Shown one piece after another: positions 41,364-49,742 of a stretch of DNA of 64,000 nt (positions are counted from its first letter, which is position 1; each line of letters begins with the position of its first letter). Origin of the DNA: Gemmatimonadaceae bacterium (GTDB lineage: Bacteria > Gemmatimonadota > Gemmatimonadetes > Gemmatimonadales > Gemmatimonadaceae); NCBI GenBank assembly GCA_036496605.1, contig DASXKV010000004.1, positions 1-64,000 on the forward strand, given 5' to 3'. Under the pieces are notes generated by a model, which was given only the letters and a program-made list of their open reading frames with translations, was not told where the DNA came from and made no database searches. Both the position numbers and the translations under genes were made by a program.

Positions 41364-41950
41364 GAGGGGCGGGGGTTAGGGGTTAGGGGCTAGAGAGTAG
41401 GGGCTAGGGTGCAAGCGGTTGATTGGCACCGCAAGGGTTTGATCATGCTACCCGATGCCCTCTGTGCCATGCTCGTGCCATGCCCAGCACAATCATCAGA
41501 AGTTATCGTGATCTGATCGTCTGGCAGCGATCGATGGACTTGATCGACCTGGTCGACGACATCGTTCTTGGCTTCACGCCCTATCAGCGATTCTGGCTCG
41601 GCGGACAAATGCACCGCGCTGCGCTTTCGATTGCTTGCAACATCGCCGAAGGACATGGCTCAGACTACCGACGAGTTTACCTGCGTCAGCTCTCCGATGC
41701 GAAGGGCTCATGTACCGAGGTAGAAACTCAGACTCTCGTCACGGCGCGACGTCGCTTCGCGCCGGAAGAGCGAACGAACCGTAGCCTTGAGCTCTGCGAC
41801 GAAATCGGCAAGATGCTTCGAGCGCTCAGTGGAAAAGTGCGCGTGGCTCCCCAGCCCCTAACCCCTATCCCCTAATCCCTATCCCCTAATCCCTATCCCC
41901 TAACCCCTAGCCCCTATCCCCTAGCCCCTAGCCCCAATCCCCTAGCCCTT
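41364..41950. mobile_element. heptamer-armed element carrying a four-helix-bundle gene
   Basis: A G-rich left arm (41370-41408, GGGGTTA and GGGGCTA units) and a C-rich right arm (41855-41950, CCCCTAA, CCCCTAT and CCCCTAG units, some at 14-bp period) enclose one small gene on the plus strand. The unit fills exactly the gap between two minus-strand genes of the ligase cluster and interrupts their run. The arms resemble those of gene-free elements elsewhere, so this may be an autonomous form. No transposase or integrase motif is present, and mobility is inferred. Confidence 0.55.
41480..41875 (+). CDS. four-helix-bundle protein (S23/IVP family)
   Basis: The 131-residue protein has the family pattern: SYRDLIVWQRSMDLIDLVDD, FGLGGQ-type FWLGGQMHRAALSIACNIAEG, and YRRVYLRQLSDAKGSCTEVETQ, ending in a helix with LSLEL-type ELCDEIGKML. 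Such proteins occur inside 23S rRNA intervening sequences and as accessory proteins of diversity-generating retroelements (Avd). Here the gene is enclosed by heptamer arms, and its final residues (PQPLTPIP) and TAA stop come from the right arm. Its molecular role is unknown; binding nucleic acid structure made by the arms is a plausible idea. Confidence 0.85.
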   Translation: MPSTIIRSYRDLIVWQRSMDLIDLVDDIVLGFTPYQRFWLGGQMHRAALSIACNIAEGHGSDYRRVYLRQLSDAKGSCTEVETQTLVTARRRFAPEERTNRSLELCDEIGKMLRALSGKVRVAPQPLTPIP

Positions 41951-43307
41951 AGCCCCTTCTCTCGACGACGAACGTTGGCGTTTGGCTTCCCCCGCCCGCC
42001 GTGACGTTCAACAACGCAGCCGTAGAGAGTCTGCTCAAGCAGCCGTCGATGTACGAGCCGTACGCGGCATACGGGGCCGTGTCGACCATGCGATCGACGA
42101 CGTGCACCTTGCCCTCGACGTAGCTCGGGTACGGCTCGCTCGGCAGTGCGACGCGCTGTTGAACGATGTACGGCTCCTCGAGCGCGACCTCAATTGATTT
42201 GTCCCACGCGCTCTGATCGACTTCCCAGCCGAGGACGATGCCCTTGCCGCCGTATTCGTCGTTAGGCTTGAGCACCAGGTTCTCGCGATTGCGCGAGATG
42301 AAGGGTAAGAGATCGTGAGCGTCCTCCGATCCCGGAGCAATTGTCTTTCGGTCCTCGACGACGCGCGTCCATGGAATGTGCGCTTCGATCGCCTCGCGCT
42401 CCTCGGCGCCGAACAGCGAGGCGTTGCGCTCGTCACTCAACACCGCGAGACTCGCCTTCTTGTGGAGGATCTTGCACCGCAGCGGGTTCACCATGCAGAC
42501 CGCCCGCTCGCGCACCGCGTTGAGCACGGGATTGTCGATCCCCTGGCGCTCGACCAGCTCGGTGATGAGCACTCGCTTATACACGAGATCCACCGGCGCT
42601 CCGTCGGCGACGAGTCGTCCGGCCGTGTACTGCATCTCACGCGGGTCGGCAATGACGCAGTCGATTCCCTGCCGGACGAAGTAGTCTTGAAAAAGCACGA
42701 ACTCGTTGCGGGTGGGCACCTCCGCCCAATCGACGATGGCAATGCGCGGTAGCGTGCGCCGTCCCGACCACTGCTGATACGCATCCAGCACCGCGTGCAG
42801 TACGTTGTGCCGCGCGGGCAACGGACGCAGATCCCAGTCTTTCAGGAATTCCCGCACAATCGGCAGCCCGTAAAACGCTTCCGTGAGCACGTCATTGTAC
42901 GCGCCGCCTGCGGGCGTCTCGGCGTTGTACTCGGTGAAGCGGAGCCCACCACTCTCGCCGACGAAAAAGGCATCGAGGCGCGAGACGGGACTCGGATCGC
43001 GGAAGCCGGGATCGTGCTGGATGAGCGCGCACTCCCAGTCCGCGAGCTTGAACTGCGCGAGGACCCGTTCGTTCTCGAGCGCGGCGCAGTACGCCGTGTG
43101 GAAGGCGTTGAGCACGAGCGCCGCGCGCCGTTGCAGGAATCGATACTGCGCCGCCGAGAGGAAGCGGGGACGCAAGACCGTACAGAGCGGGCGATCGCCG
43201 AAGTACAGGCCACGGCGACGCAGCTGCTCGTCGAGCCGCCACTGCGATTCGCCGGCGAGCTCGTCGTCGAGCAGCTCGTGGTATCGGTCGATCGCGTCGC
43301 GGAGCAT
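41949..43307 (-). CDS. ATP-grasp family protein, circularly permuted-like
   Basis: The 452-residue protein has a ligase-like N-terminal part (CTVLRPRFLSAAQYRFLQ; DAFFVGESGGLRFTEYNAETP) followed by the ATP-binding loop region ENLVLKPNDEYGGKGIVLGW and EEPYIVQQRVALP, then GSYIDGCLSRLSTAALLNV. This resembles glutathionylspermidine-synthase/circularly permuted ATP-grasp proteins. It lies 14 bases after the second ATP-grasp gene on the same strand, so the two are one transcript. The pair is likely to form an amide bond with different substrates. The stop lies at the end of the repeat arm. Confidence 0.8.
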   Translation of the reverse strand: MLRDAIDRYHELLDDELAGESQWRLDEQLRRRGLYFGDRPLCTVLRPRFLSAAQYRFLQRRAALVLNAFHTAYCAALENERVLAQFKLADWECALIQHDPGFRDPSPVSRLDAFFVGESGGLRFTEYNAETPAGGAYNDVLTEAFYGLPIVREFLKDWDLRPLPARHNVLHAVLDAYQQWSGRRTLPRIAIVDWAEVPTRNEFVLFQDYFVRQGIDCVIADPREMQYTAGRLVADGAPVDLVYKRVLITELVERQGIDNPVLNAVRERAVCMVNPLRCKILHKKASLAVLSDERNASLFGAEEREAIEAHIPWTRVVEDRKTIAPGSEDAHDLLPFISRNRENLVLKPNDEYGGKGIVLGWEVDQSAWDKSIEVALEEPYIVQQRVALPSEPYPSYVEGKVHVVDRMVDTAPYAAYGSYIDGCLSRLSTAALLNVTAGGGSQTPTFVVERRG

Positions 43308-43321
43308 GACTGCCTAACGCC

Positions 43322-44359
43322 TCAGCCTCGGAACCGCGGCTCGACGTCGGCGGGCGCGGGCATGTCGAGCGTCGGCTCGATTGCGATCGTGCGCGGCGTC
43401 TCGATGTCGGAGCGCACCGGCATGTCGCCGATCTCGCGGCGGCCAAGGAGGAAGTCGCCGCGACGGAGATCCAGCCGCGACCTCGGTTCCTTCGCCAGCC
43501 GGATGGCCATGTCCGCCATGTGCCTCACCGTCCACTCGAAGTAGTGCGGCGTGAGCGAGTAGAGATCCATGTCGGGCGCGGGATTCATGAAGTCGATCGC
43601 GTACGGCACGCCGTCCTTGATCGCCCACTCGAGCGAGCACATGTCGTAGCCGAGCGCGCGCATGAGGGTGAGCGAATCATCGACGACGCGACGGCCCAGC
43701 TCGGGAGAGAGGTGGGAATGCTCGACGAGGTAGCGCCGTCCACGCGGGTCGTACTTCATCGGCAGCACCTCGCGCCTGCCTAACGCGAGGCAGCGCACGA
43801 AGTGCTCCCACTCGATGAACTCCTGCACGACCATCGTCAGCTGCCCCGACGCGTTGTAGTGCGTGAGCATCTCGTCGAGCGAGCGGCAGACGTAGACGTC
43901 GCGCCACCCGCCGCCGTGCGCGTCCTTGAGAATGCACGGCAGGCCGACATACTCGACGATTCCGTGCCAGTCGAGCGGATACTGCAGGTTACGCAAACTC
44001 TCATCGTGCTTGATGCCCGAAGTGTATTCCTTGTTGGGCAACGCGACGGTGCGCGGGCTCGCAATCCCGAGCGCCGTCGCGAGCGATGCGTCGAAGAGCT
44101 TGTCGTCGGACGCCCACATGAATGGGTTGTTGACGACGACCGCTCCCTGCAACACGGCGTGCTTCAGGAAGGTTCGATAATACGGAACCTCGTGCGAGAT
44201 GCGGTCGATGATCACCGCGTAATCGACCAGCTCGTCCATCGACGTGCCGCCGAGCTTCACGTATTCGGCGACGACGCCTTCACCGCGCCGATTGATTTCT
44301 TCGATGAACGCCGGCGGAAAGGACCACTCGCGGCCGACAACGAGACCGATCTTCAGCAT
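43322..44359 (-). CDS. ATP-grasp ligase (RimK/D-Ala-D-Ala ligase-like)
   Basis: The start at 44359 (MLKIGLVVGREWSFPPAF) is chosen because the upstream part of the longer frame is made of repeat codons. The 345-residue protein shows an N-terminal alpha/beta domain, YAVIIDRISHEVPYYRTFL, LPCILKDAHGGGWRDVYVC (ATP-binding Lys), LTMVVQEFIEWEHFVRCL, and CSLEWAIKDGVPYAIDFMNPAPD with the Mg-binding acidic/Asn residues. It would activate a carboxylate as acyl-phosphate and join it to an amine. It is the first of two adjacent ATP-grasp genes. Confidence 0.85.
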   Translation of the reverse strand: MLKIGLVVGREWSFPPAFIEEINRRGEGVVAEYVKLGGTSMDELVDYAVIIDRISHEVPYYRTFLKHAVLQGAVVVNNPFMWASDDKLFDASLATALGIASPRTVALPNKEYTSGIKHDESLRNLQYPLDWHGIVEYVGLPCILKDAHGGGWRDVYVCRSLDEMLTHYNASGQLTMVVQEFIEWEHFVRCLALGRREVLPMKYDPRGRRYLVEHSHLSPELGRRVVDDSLTLMRALGYDMCSLEWAIKDGVPYAIDFMNPAPDMDLYSLTPHYFEWTVRHMADMAIRLAKEPRSRLDLRRGDFLLGRREIGDMPVRSDIETPRTIAIEPTLDMPAPADVEPRFRG

Positions 44360-44365
44360 AAACCG

Positions 44366-44482
44366 TTGTTGGTGATTGGTTGGTTGGTGGTTGGTAGTTG
44401 GTAGTTGGTAGTTGGTAGTTGGTGGTTGATAGTTGGTGACTTCGATGCACCAACAACCAGCAACCAATGACCAACCACCTAC
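44366..44482. repeat. heptamer-armed repeat (GTTGGTA arm / AACCAGC-ACCAACC arm), core type 3
   Basis: Six or more copies of GTTGGTA/GTTGGTG (44375-44438), a short core TGACTTCGATGCACC and AACAACCAGCAACCAATGACCAACC. The stretch 44433-44466 recurs with 2 mismatches at 58276-58309. It separates the ATP-grasp gene and the esterase gene. Confidence 0.88.
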
Positions 44483-45202
44483 TCAGTCGTGTCCGCCGAT
44501 GTACTTCGTGATCATCTCCCGCCAGTACGGCCAATCATGCACCCATCCATCCCAGATCCGTAAGGCATGCCAGATATTCTTCGACCAGAGAATGTTCGAG
44601 AAGTATTCATTGTTGCCGAGCATCGGGTCATCGCGACCGATCACGATGACGATGTCCAGTCGCCGCAAGGCATCGAGGCGCTGCCGATCACTCTCGTTCT
44701 GCAAAAAGTCGGCGGGATTGTTGAAGTACACATTCTCATCCGAGTAGCCGTCGGTCATGTCGCGGATGTCGTACATCCCGCTCAACCCGATCACTCTTCC
44801 AACCCGCTCGGGATAGCGCGTCGCGAAGTTCATGGCATGGTACGCACCGAAGCTCGCGCCGGTCGTGATCAGAAACGGATTTGCATTCTGATACTGCGAG
44901 AGCGGCAGCACCTCGTCACGCAGATAGGCGTCGTACTGGGAATGCCGCCACGCGCGCGCGGCAGGATGCATCTGCTTCGCGTACCAACTCTCGCCATCGA
45001 CGCTGTCGACGCAATAGAGCTGAAGCCAGCCCTGCTCGATGTGATGCGAGAGCGCGCCAATCATTCCGCGGTCCTCCCACTCGTAGAATCGCCCCATCGA
45101 GGACGGGAAGACGACCACCCGCGCGCCGGAGTGACCGAAGATCAGCAGCTCCATCTCGCGCCCGAGCGACGGGCTGTACCAGTGGCGATGTTCGCGGTGC
45201 AT
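44483..45202 (-). CDS. alpha/beta hydrolase of the esterase family
   Basis: The start at 45202 (MHREHRHWYSPSLGREME) avoids repeat-coded residues upstream. The 239-residue protein has the nucleophile elbow TTGASFGAYHAMNFA (Ser), IGRDDPMLGNNEYFS (acid) and WVHDWPYWREM (His). It resembles the esterase D/antigen 85-like PF00756 group. It may release or transfer an acyl group in the neighbouring ligase pathway. No signal peptide, so cytoplasmic. Confidence 0.8.
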   Translation of the reverse strand: MHREHRHWYSPSLGREMELLIFGHSGARVVVFPSSMGRFYEWEDRGMIGALSHHIEQGWLQLYCVDSVDGESWYAKQMHPAARAWRHSQYDAYLRDEVLPLSQYQNANPFLITTGASFGAYHAMNFATRYPERVGRVIGLSGMYDIRDMTDGYSDENVYFNNPADFLQNESDRQRLDALRRLDIVIVIGRDDPMLGNNEYFSNILWSKNIWHALRIWDGWVHDWPYWREMITKYIGGHD

Positions 45203-45500
45203 GGAAGAGATAGTAGGTGCTAGGTGCCTAGGTGCTAGGTGCCTAGGTGCTAGGTCCGCGGTGCTGGCCAATGGCTCGAACACCTGGCACCTAGTGGACC
45301 GTTCTCGATAGCAGGAGCGGGGTCGCTCCGGCTCGGGATGTGGTGCGCGCGGATAGCAGGAGCGGGGTCCGGAGGGGCAGCTATGGAAATACTGCCATCG
45401 TCTCGATCATGCCTAACGGCGTAGGGGCAATGGCAGTATCGTCATAGTGCCCCGGAGCGACTCCGCTCCCGCGATTGCACGCACGGAACACCAACCCACT
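45203..45500. repeat. heptamer-armed repeat (TAGGTGC arm), core type 1
   Basis: Units of CTAGGTGC (45210-45256), a core, and CACTAGCACCTCAC near 45497. Within the core, AGCAGGAGCGGGGTCGCTCC (near 45314) is the inverse of CCGGAGCGACTCCGCTCC (45453-45470). The block 45408-45486 matches 32881-32962 in the large element upstream of 33105. Short TACTGCCAT/ATGGCAGTA pairs add a further hairpin. Confidence 0.82.
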
Positions 45501-45506
45501 AGCACC

Positions 45507-46298
45507 TCACGCCGCTTTCCTGGCCGGATACAAGAACTGCAACACTTCTCCAACGCGCGCGCCCCACGACTGCTCGTTATGCTGCGCGCCTTCGGCTTCG
45601 ACATACCGAAGATCGTGATCGGTCACCCAGCCCTTCGCCAACAACGCATCGCGCAAAGCGCGCGCGTCCGCCAACACGTCCGGACCCTCGCCGGTGCCCG
45701 CGTCCAACCAGATCCGCAGCGGCAATTTCGACGTCAGACCCTGCACCTCTTTCAGGAGGACGCGGTCATCCCACCACACCGATGGCGAGAGGACGGCCAA
45801 TCTATTGAATACGGTCGGGTACTTGAGCGCGAGATGCATAGTCAAAAGTCCGCCCATCGACGAGCCGCCCAGACCCGTGCTCGCGGCGCTCGGCAGGGTC
45901 TTGTACTTCTCGTCGATGAGTGGCTTGATCTCCTCGACGAGCATCCGCCCGTACTGATCGGCGGCGCCGCCGCCCTTGTCGGCCACCTTCGTCGGCGCGT
46001 ACTCGTCGATGCGGTGCTCGCCCGTGTTGTAGATCGCGACCACGATCAGCGGCTCGATCTGGCCGGACTCGATCAGACCCTGCGCCGTCTCGTCGACGTG
46101 CCATTCCTCCCCGAATGACGTGGCCTTGTCGAACACGTTCTGACCATCCTGCAGATAGAGGACGGGATAGCGCCGAGCCGCCCGAGGTTTGTACCCGGGC
46201 GGCAGATAGACGAGAAGCGTCCGCTCGTTTGCGAGAAACCGCGAGCGAAATCGCGCGTGCGTCTTGAATTGGCCGGTGAGCGTGTGGTCGGTCGACAT
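45507..46298 (-). CDS. alpha/beta hydrolase of the esterase family
   Basis: The 263-residue protein fits PF00756: LLVYLPPGYKPRAARRYPVLYLQDGQN, VAIYNTGEHRIDEYAP, GLGGSSMGGLLTMHLALKYP (nucleophile Ser in GGSSMGG) and a C-terminal QHNEQSWGAR (catalytic His). It is the first gene of the minus-strand run that includes the other esterase and the ATP-grasp and GCS2 ligases. No export signal. It resembles enterochelin-esterase-like and tributyrin-type hydrolases; the substrate is unknown. Confidence 0.85.
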   Translation of the reverse strand: MSTDHTLTGQFKTHARFRSRFLANERTLLVYLPPGYKPRAARRYPVLYLQDGQNVFDKATSFGEEWHVDETAQGLIESGQIEPLIVVAIYNTGEHRIDEYAPTKVADKGGGAADQYGRMLVEEIKPLIDEKYKTLPSAASTGLGGSSMGGLLTMHLALKYPTVFNRLAVLSPSVWWDDRVLLKEVQGLTSKLPLRIWLDAGTGEGPDVLADARALRDALLAKGWVTDHDLRYVEAEGAQHNEQSWGARVGEVLQFLYPARKAA

Positions 46299-46319
46299 GG
46301 GCGCGGGGGAAGGTGCAAA

Positions 46320-46470
46320 GCAGAGACCAATAAGCTAGGGGTTGGTGGATAGTGATTGGTGATTGGTGAATTCGGAGTCCCGCGAGCGGGAGCTCGCGGG
46401 ACATTCCTTATCGACCAACGACCAGCGACCAACGACCAGCTACCAGCCCCAACCACCAATACCAGCCACC
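46320..46470. repeat. heptamer-armed repeat, core type 2 (CCCGCGAGC palindrome)
   Basis: GATTGGTGATTGGTG units lead into GAATTCGGAGTCCCGCGAGC, a palindromic GCTCGCGGG arm, then ACATTCCTTATC and ACCAACGACCAGCG units. Read on the minus strand, about 70 bases match 57190-57260 closely, including ATAAGGAATG, the CCCGCGAGC/GCTCGCGGG hairpin and CCGAATTCACCAATCACC. It lies between divergent genes. Confidence 0.88.
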
Positions 46471-46569
46471 AAGATTTGCTGACTCCGGCTCGCCGCGGTC
46501 TCCCTTCTGCATTAGAGAACCCCCTCCTCGCCGGGCACGCCGGCAGGATCCGGTTGCCGCGGCAGAGGA

Positions 46570-48150
46570 GTGAGTCATACGAAGGCGATTCGAGTTTACG
46601 CAGCGCGGTGCATTGGCTGGCTCGGTGGCGTCGGAATCATCGCCGCTGTCGCGTGTGCGCCAGGGACTCCGGGGATCGATGGAGCGCCCGGCGCGCCTCC
46701 GCGCCCATCATCGCTCTGGCCGGTGCCATCGTCGGCGCGCACGCCAAAGCCGTCGCCGACGCCGCCGAGTGCTCCCGCTGCGGCCGCGGCACTCGTTCGT
46801 GATTCGTCGACGGCTGCTGCCGGCAGCGAGCTGTCGCTCACCGATGTCATGGACCTCGCTCTGCGTAACAGTCCGCAAACACGACAATCGTGGGCGCTCG
46901 CGCGTGCCAGCGCCGAGGATTACGGCGCCAGTCGCGGCTCTCTGTTCCCGACGATAAACGCCGGCGTCAATCTCACCCAGAGCAACAGCACACTGGGAAC
47001 GACGAACGGCACGTCATTCACCAATACACAACTCGACAGCACCGGCAACGTTTCCTCGCGCTCCCTCGGTGGACTTTCGCGCACGCAGCTCACTCCGACC
47101 ATCTCGCTCTCGTACCTCGTTCTCGATCTCGGCGGACGAGCGGGCACGATCGAATCGGCGAAGCAGCGCGCGATCGCGGCCGATCTCGGCCACAACGCGA
47201 CGGTGCAGAACGTCGTGCTCCAGGTGGAATCGACACTGTTCTCCTTTCTCGCGACGCGCGCGATGCGTAACGCGCAGATCACGGCCGTTCAGGAAGCCCA
47301 GAGTGACACCGCTGCCTCGGAAGAACGAATGCGCGTCGGCGTCGCGACCCTCGAGGAGGTTCTACAAACGCGAACGGCGCTCGCGCAGTCTCAGTTCCAG
47401 CTGGCGACGCTCGAGGGCAACCTGCTTTCTGCCCGCGGCAATCTCGCGGCAGCGATGGGACTCGCCGCGAACGCGCGATTCGAGATTCCGAACATCGGCG
47501 AGCGCGAGCAGATCTGTGAGGTCGCGGCGTCGGTCGACACGCTGATCAACCGCGCGATTGCCTCCCGGCCGGAGATCGCCGAGGCGCGCGCGCAAGCCGC
47601 GTCTCTCGCCGCGCAGGTTCGCGTCGCACGTTCGGCGGGCTATCCCGCCCTCACGCTATCGTCCACCGCGAGTTATGCAAACTCGAACACCGTCAACGCA
47701 ACGGGACGCAATCTCTCGATGGTGCTCGGTTTGCAAATTCCAATCTTCAACGGATTCTCACGTCAGTACGACGTGCGCTCCGCGAAAGCACAGTACGAGG
47801 CGGGGCTGGCGCAGGTGACGTCGACGCAGCAACAGGTCACGGTCGAAGTCTTCGCGTCGTACGCGGCCTTGCAGACGTCGACGCAACGCATTCGCGCCGC
47901 CGAGGAGCTGCTCGCCAGCGCACAGCAGTCGTCGGACGTTGCCGTCGGCCGGTACCGCGAGGGCGTCGGCACGATCGTCGACGTGCTGCTGGCGCGCACC
48001 GCGCTCGCCAATGCGCGCGCCGACGAGATCCAGGCGCGGTGGGAGTGGCACACCGCGCTGGCGCAGCTCGCGCACGACGCCGGCACGCTCGACCTCGCCG
48101 GCCGCCCCAATCTTCCCGTCGATTCCTCTCCCTCCGGCATCCGCAGATGA
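46570..48150 (+). CDS. TolC-family outer-membrane efflux lipoprotein
   Basis: The 526-residue protein has a lipobox (WLGGVGIIAAVAC), a Pro/Ala/Ser linker (residues ~35-80) and two OEP repeats of coiled-coil and strand segments (LSLTDVMDLALRNSPQTRQSWA and ATLEEVLQTRTALAQSQFQL, then VGRYREGVGTIVDVLLARTA). It forms the outer-membrane channel of a tripartite efflux pump. The GTG at 46570 is tightly after AGAGGA; other starts are possible. It overlaps the adaptor gene (ATGA), starting a three-gene operon. Confidence 0.92.
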   Translation: MSHTKAIRVYAARCIGWLGGVGIIAAVACAPGTPGIDGAPGAPPRPSSLWPVPSSARTPKPSPTPPSAPAAAAALVRDSSTAAAGSELSLTDVMDLALRNSPQTRQSWALARASAEDYGASRGSLFPTINAGVNLTQSNSTLGTTNGTSFTNTQLDSTGNVSSRSLGGLSRTQLTPTISLSYLVLDLGGRAGTIESAKQRAIAADLGHNATVQNVVLQVESTLFSFLATRAMRNAQITAVQEAQSDTAASEERMRVGVATLEEVLQTRTALAQSQFQLATLEGNLLSARGNLAAAMGLAANARFEIPNIGEREQICEVAASVDTLINRAIASRPEIAEARAQAASLAAQVRVARSAGYPALTLSSTASYANSNTVNATGRNLSMVLGLQIPIFNGFSRQYDVRSAKAQYEAGLAQVTSTQQQVTVEVFASYAALQTSTQRIRAAEELLASAQQSSDVAVGRYREGVGTIVDVLLARTALANARADEIQARWEWHTALAQLAHDAGTLDLAGRPNLPVDSSPSGIRR

Positions 48151-49742
48151 CGACGTCGCGATCTCACCGAGGAATTGGCAACCTCATAACCTGGCGCTCG
48201 CTCGCGATCGGCGCGATTTGGCTGTTCGCAGCGTGCAAGTCCAACGACACGCCGAAGAAGCCGCCGGCGACACCCGTTCGCGTGGCTGCGGTATCGCGCA
48301 TCGACGCGCCGGTGAATCTTGCCGCGAGCGGCGTCGTCGAGCCGATGCAGACCGTTGCCGTGACGACGCAAGTCACTGGAGCCCTGCTCGACGTGCTGTT
48401 TCGAGAAGGCGAAAGTGTGACGGCGGGTCGGGTTCTGTTCCACATCGATCCGAGACCGCTGCAGGCCGCGCTCGACCAATCACGCGCCACGCTCGCGCGC
48501 GACGCGGCACAGGCCGACGCCGGCAAGCGTGACGATGCTCGGTATCAGGCGCTCGCGGCGAAGGGATACGTCAGTCGTTCGCAGGCCGACCAGATCCACG
48601 CGACGGCACTCGCACAACAAGCGACGGTCCAGGCCGACCGCGCCGCGGTGCGCGCGGCCGTCGTGAACCTCAGCTACGCGACGATTCGCGCGCCGATTTC
48701 AGGACGGACGGGAAGTCTGCTCGTTCGCCGCGGCAACATCGTGTCGCCCGGCAGTGGGCCGCTCATCGTCATCAATCAGATCCGGCCCGTGCTCGTGCGG
48801 TTTCCGGTCGCCGACCAGGATTTCCCCTCGGTGCAGCGCGCGCTCGCGGCGCATTCACTCCCGGTGACCGCGACCGCGAACGACAGCACGCAGCCCGGTG
48901 AGCGCGGCCAGCTCGCCTTCCTCGACAACGCAATCGATTCGCTCACGGGCACCGTGACGGGCAAGGCGAGCTTTCCCAACGCGGCGAGCCGCCTCTGGCC
49001 CGGGGAGTTGATCTTTCTCACGATCCAGCTCGACGTCGAACGGAACGTGCTCGCCGTACCTAACGAGGCCGTCCTCACCGGCCAGCAGGGGAGTTACGTG
49101 TACGTCGTCGACGCGCAGAACACGGCGCGTACGAAGAACGTCGTGACCGGGATCGGTGTCGGCGATCTGACGGTGATCACTCAGGGCCTGAGCGCTGCCG
49201 ACCGCGTCGTCATCGATGGGCAATCGCGGCTCAATCCCGGATCGCGTGTCGCGCTCGTTCGCGAGAGTGGCGATACCGCGGGACGGACGCTCTCCAACGC
49301 CGGCAACGGCGGGTCGGGAACGGCGGGCGGTGACATCACTGGCATCGCGGCAACTGGGAACGGCGAGGCGGGCGGCACGCCTAACGGCAGCCAGCCGGCG
49401 AGTCGTGTCGGCGGAGCCGGCGCAGCGACTGCAACAGGTGTAACGGGGACAAACGTCGCGGGCGGTGTGAATGGTGGCCGCGGCGCTGCGCCTGCCGTCG
49501 CTCCGGCGCCGGGCATGTCCGGCGTGACCGGAACCGCCACTCCGAACGGGAACGCCGCGACGAACGCTGCACCGAACGCCAACGCGACGCGCGCCAACGC
49601 GACGAGCGCCAACGCCGCGACGGCGCGCTCTGCGCAGACGGCGACGCCAGCGACTTCGCCTAACGCGGCGACGACACGTACCACGACGACGACGACCACG
49701 ACCAAGGCTCCGACGCCGCCGCCGGCGCCACCGCGCCCATGA
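48147..49742 (+). CDS. RND efflux periplasmic adaptor (HlyD/MFP family)
   Basis: The 531-residue protein starts within the TolC stop. It has an N-terminal lipobox-like segment (SLAIGAIWLFAAC), a lipoyl/barrel-sandwich region (VAVTTQVTGALLDVLFREGE), a helical hairpin (RATLARDAAQADAGKRDDAR), and RAPISGRTGSLLVRRGNIV. It joins TolC to the pump in the periplasm. The last ~125 residues form an unusual low-complexity tail of Ala, Thr, Asn and Gly (NAAPNANATRANATSANAAT), absent from typical adaptors, ending TTKAPTPPPAPPRP. It overlaps the pump gene by ATGA. Confidence 0.92.
   Translation: MTTSRSHRGIGNLITWRSLAIGAIWLFAACKSNDTPKKPPATPVRVAAVSRIDAPVNLAASGVVEPMQTVAVTTQVTGALLDVLFREGESVTAGRVLFHIDPRPLQAALDQSRATLARDAAQADAGKRDDARYQALAAKGYVSRSQADQIHATALAQQATVQADRAAVRAAVVNLSYATIRAPISGRTGSLLVRRGNIVSPGSGPLIVINQIRPVLVRFPVADQDFPSVQRALAAHSLPVTATANDSTQPGERGQLAFLDNAIDSLTGTVTGKASFPNAASRLWPGELIFLTIQLDVERNVLAVPNEAVLTGQQGSYVYVVDAQNTARTKNVVTGIGVGDLTVITQGLSAADRVVIDGQSRLNPGSRVALVRESGDTAGRTLSNAGNGGSGTAGGDITGIAATGNGEAGGTPNGSQPASRVGGAGAATATGVTGTNVAGGVNGGRGAAPAVAPAPGMSGVTGTATPNGNAATNAAPNANATRANATSANAATARSAQTATPATSPNAATTRTTTTTTTTKAPTPPPAPPRP

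Noticed and set aside
41480..41875. Diversity-generating retroelement accessory gene (avd)
   Set aside because: The four-helix-bundle family includes Avd, but no reverse transcriptase or template/variable repeat pair lies nearby, so a DGR is not supported.
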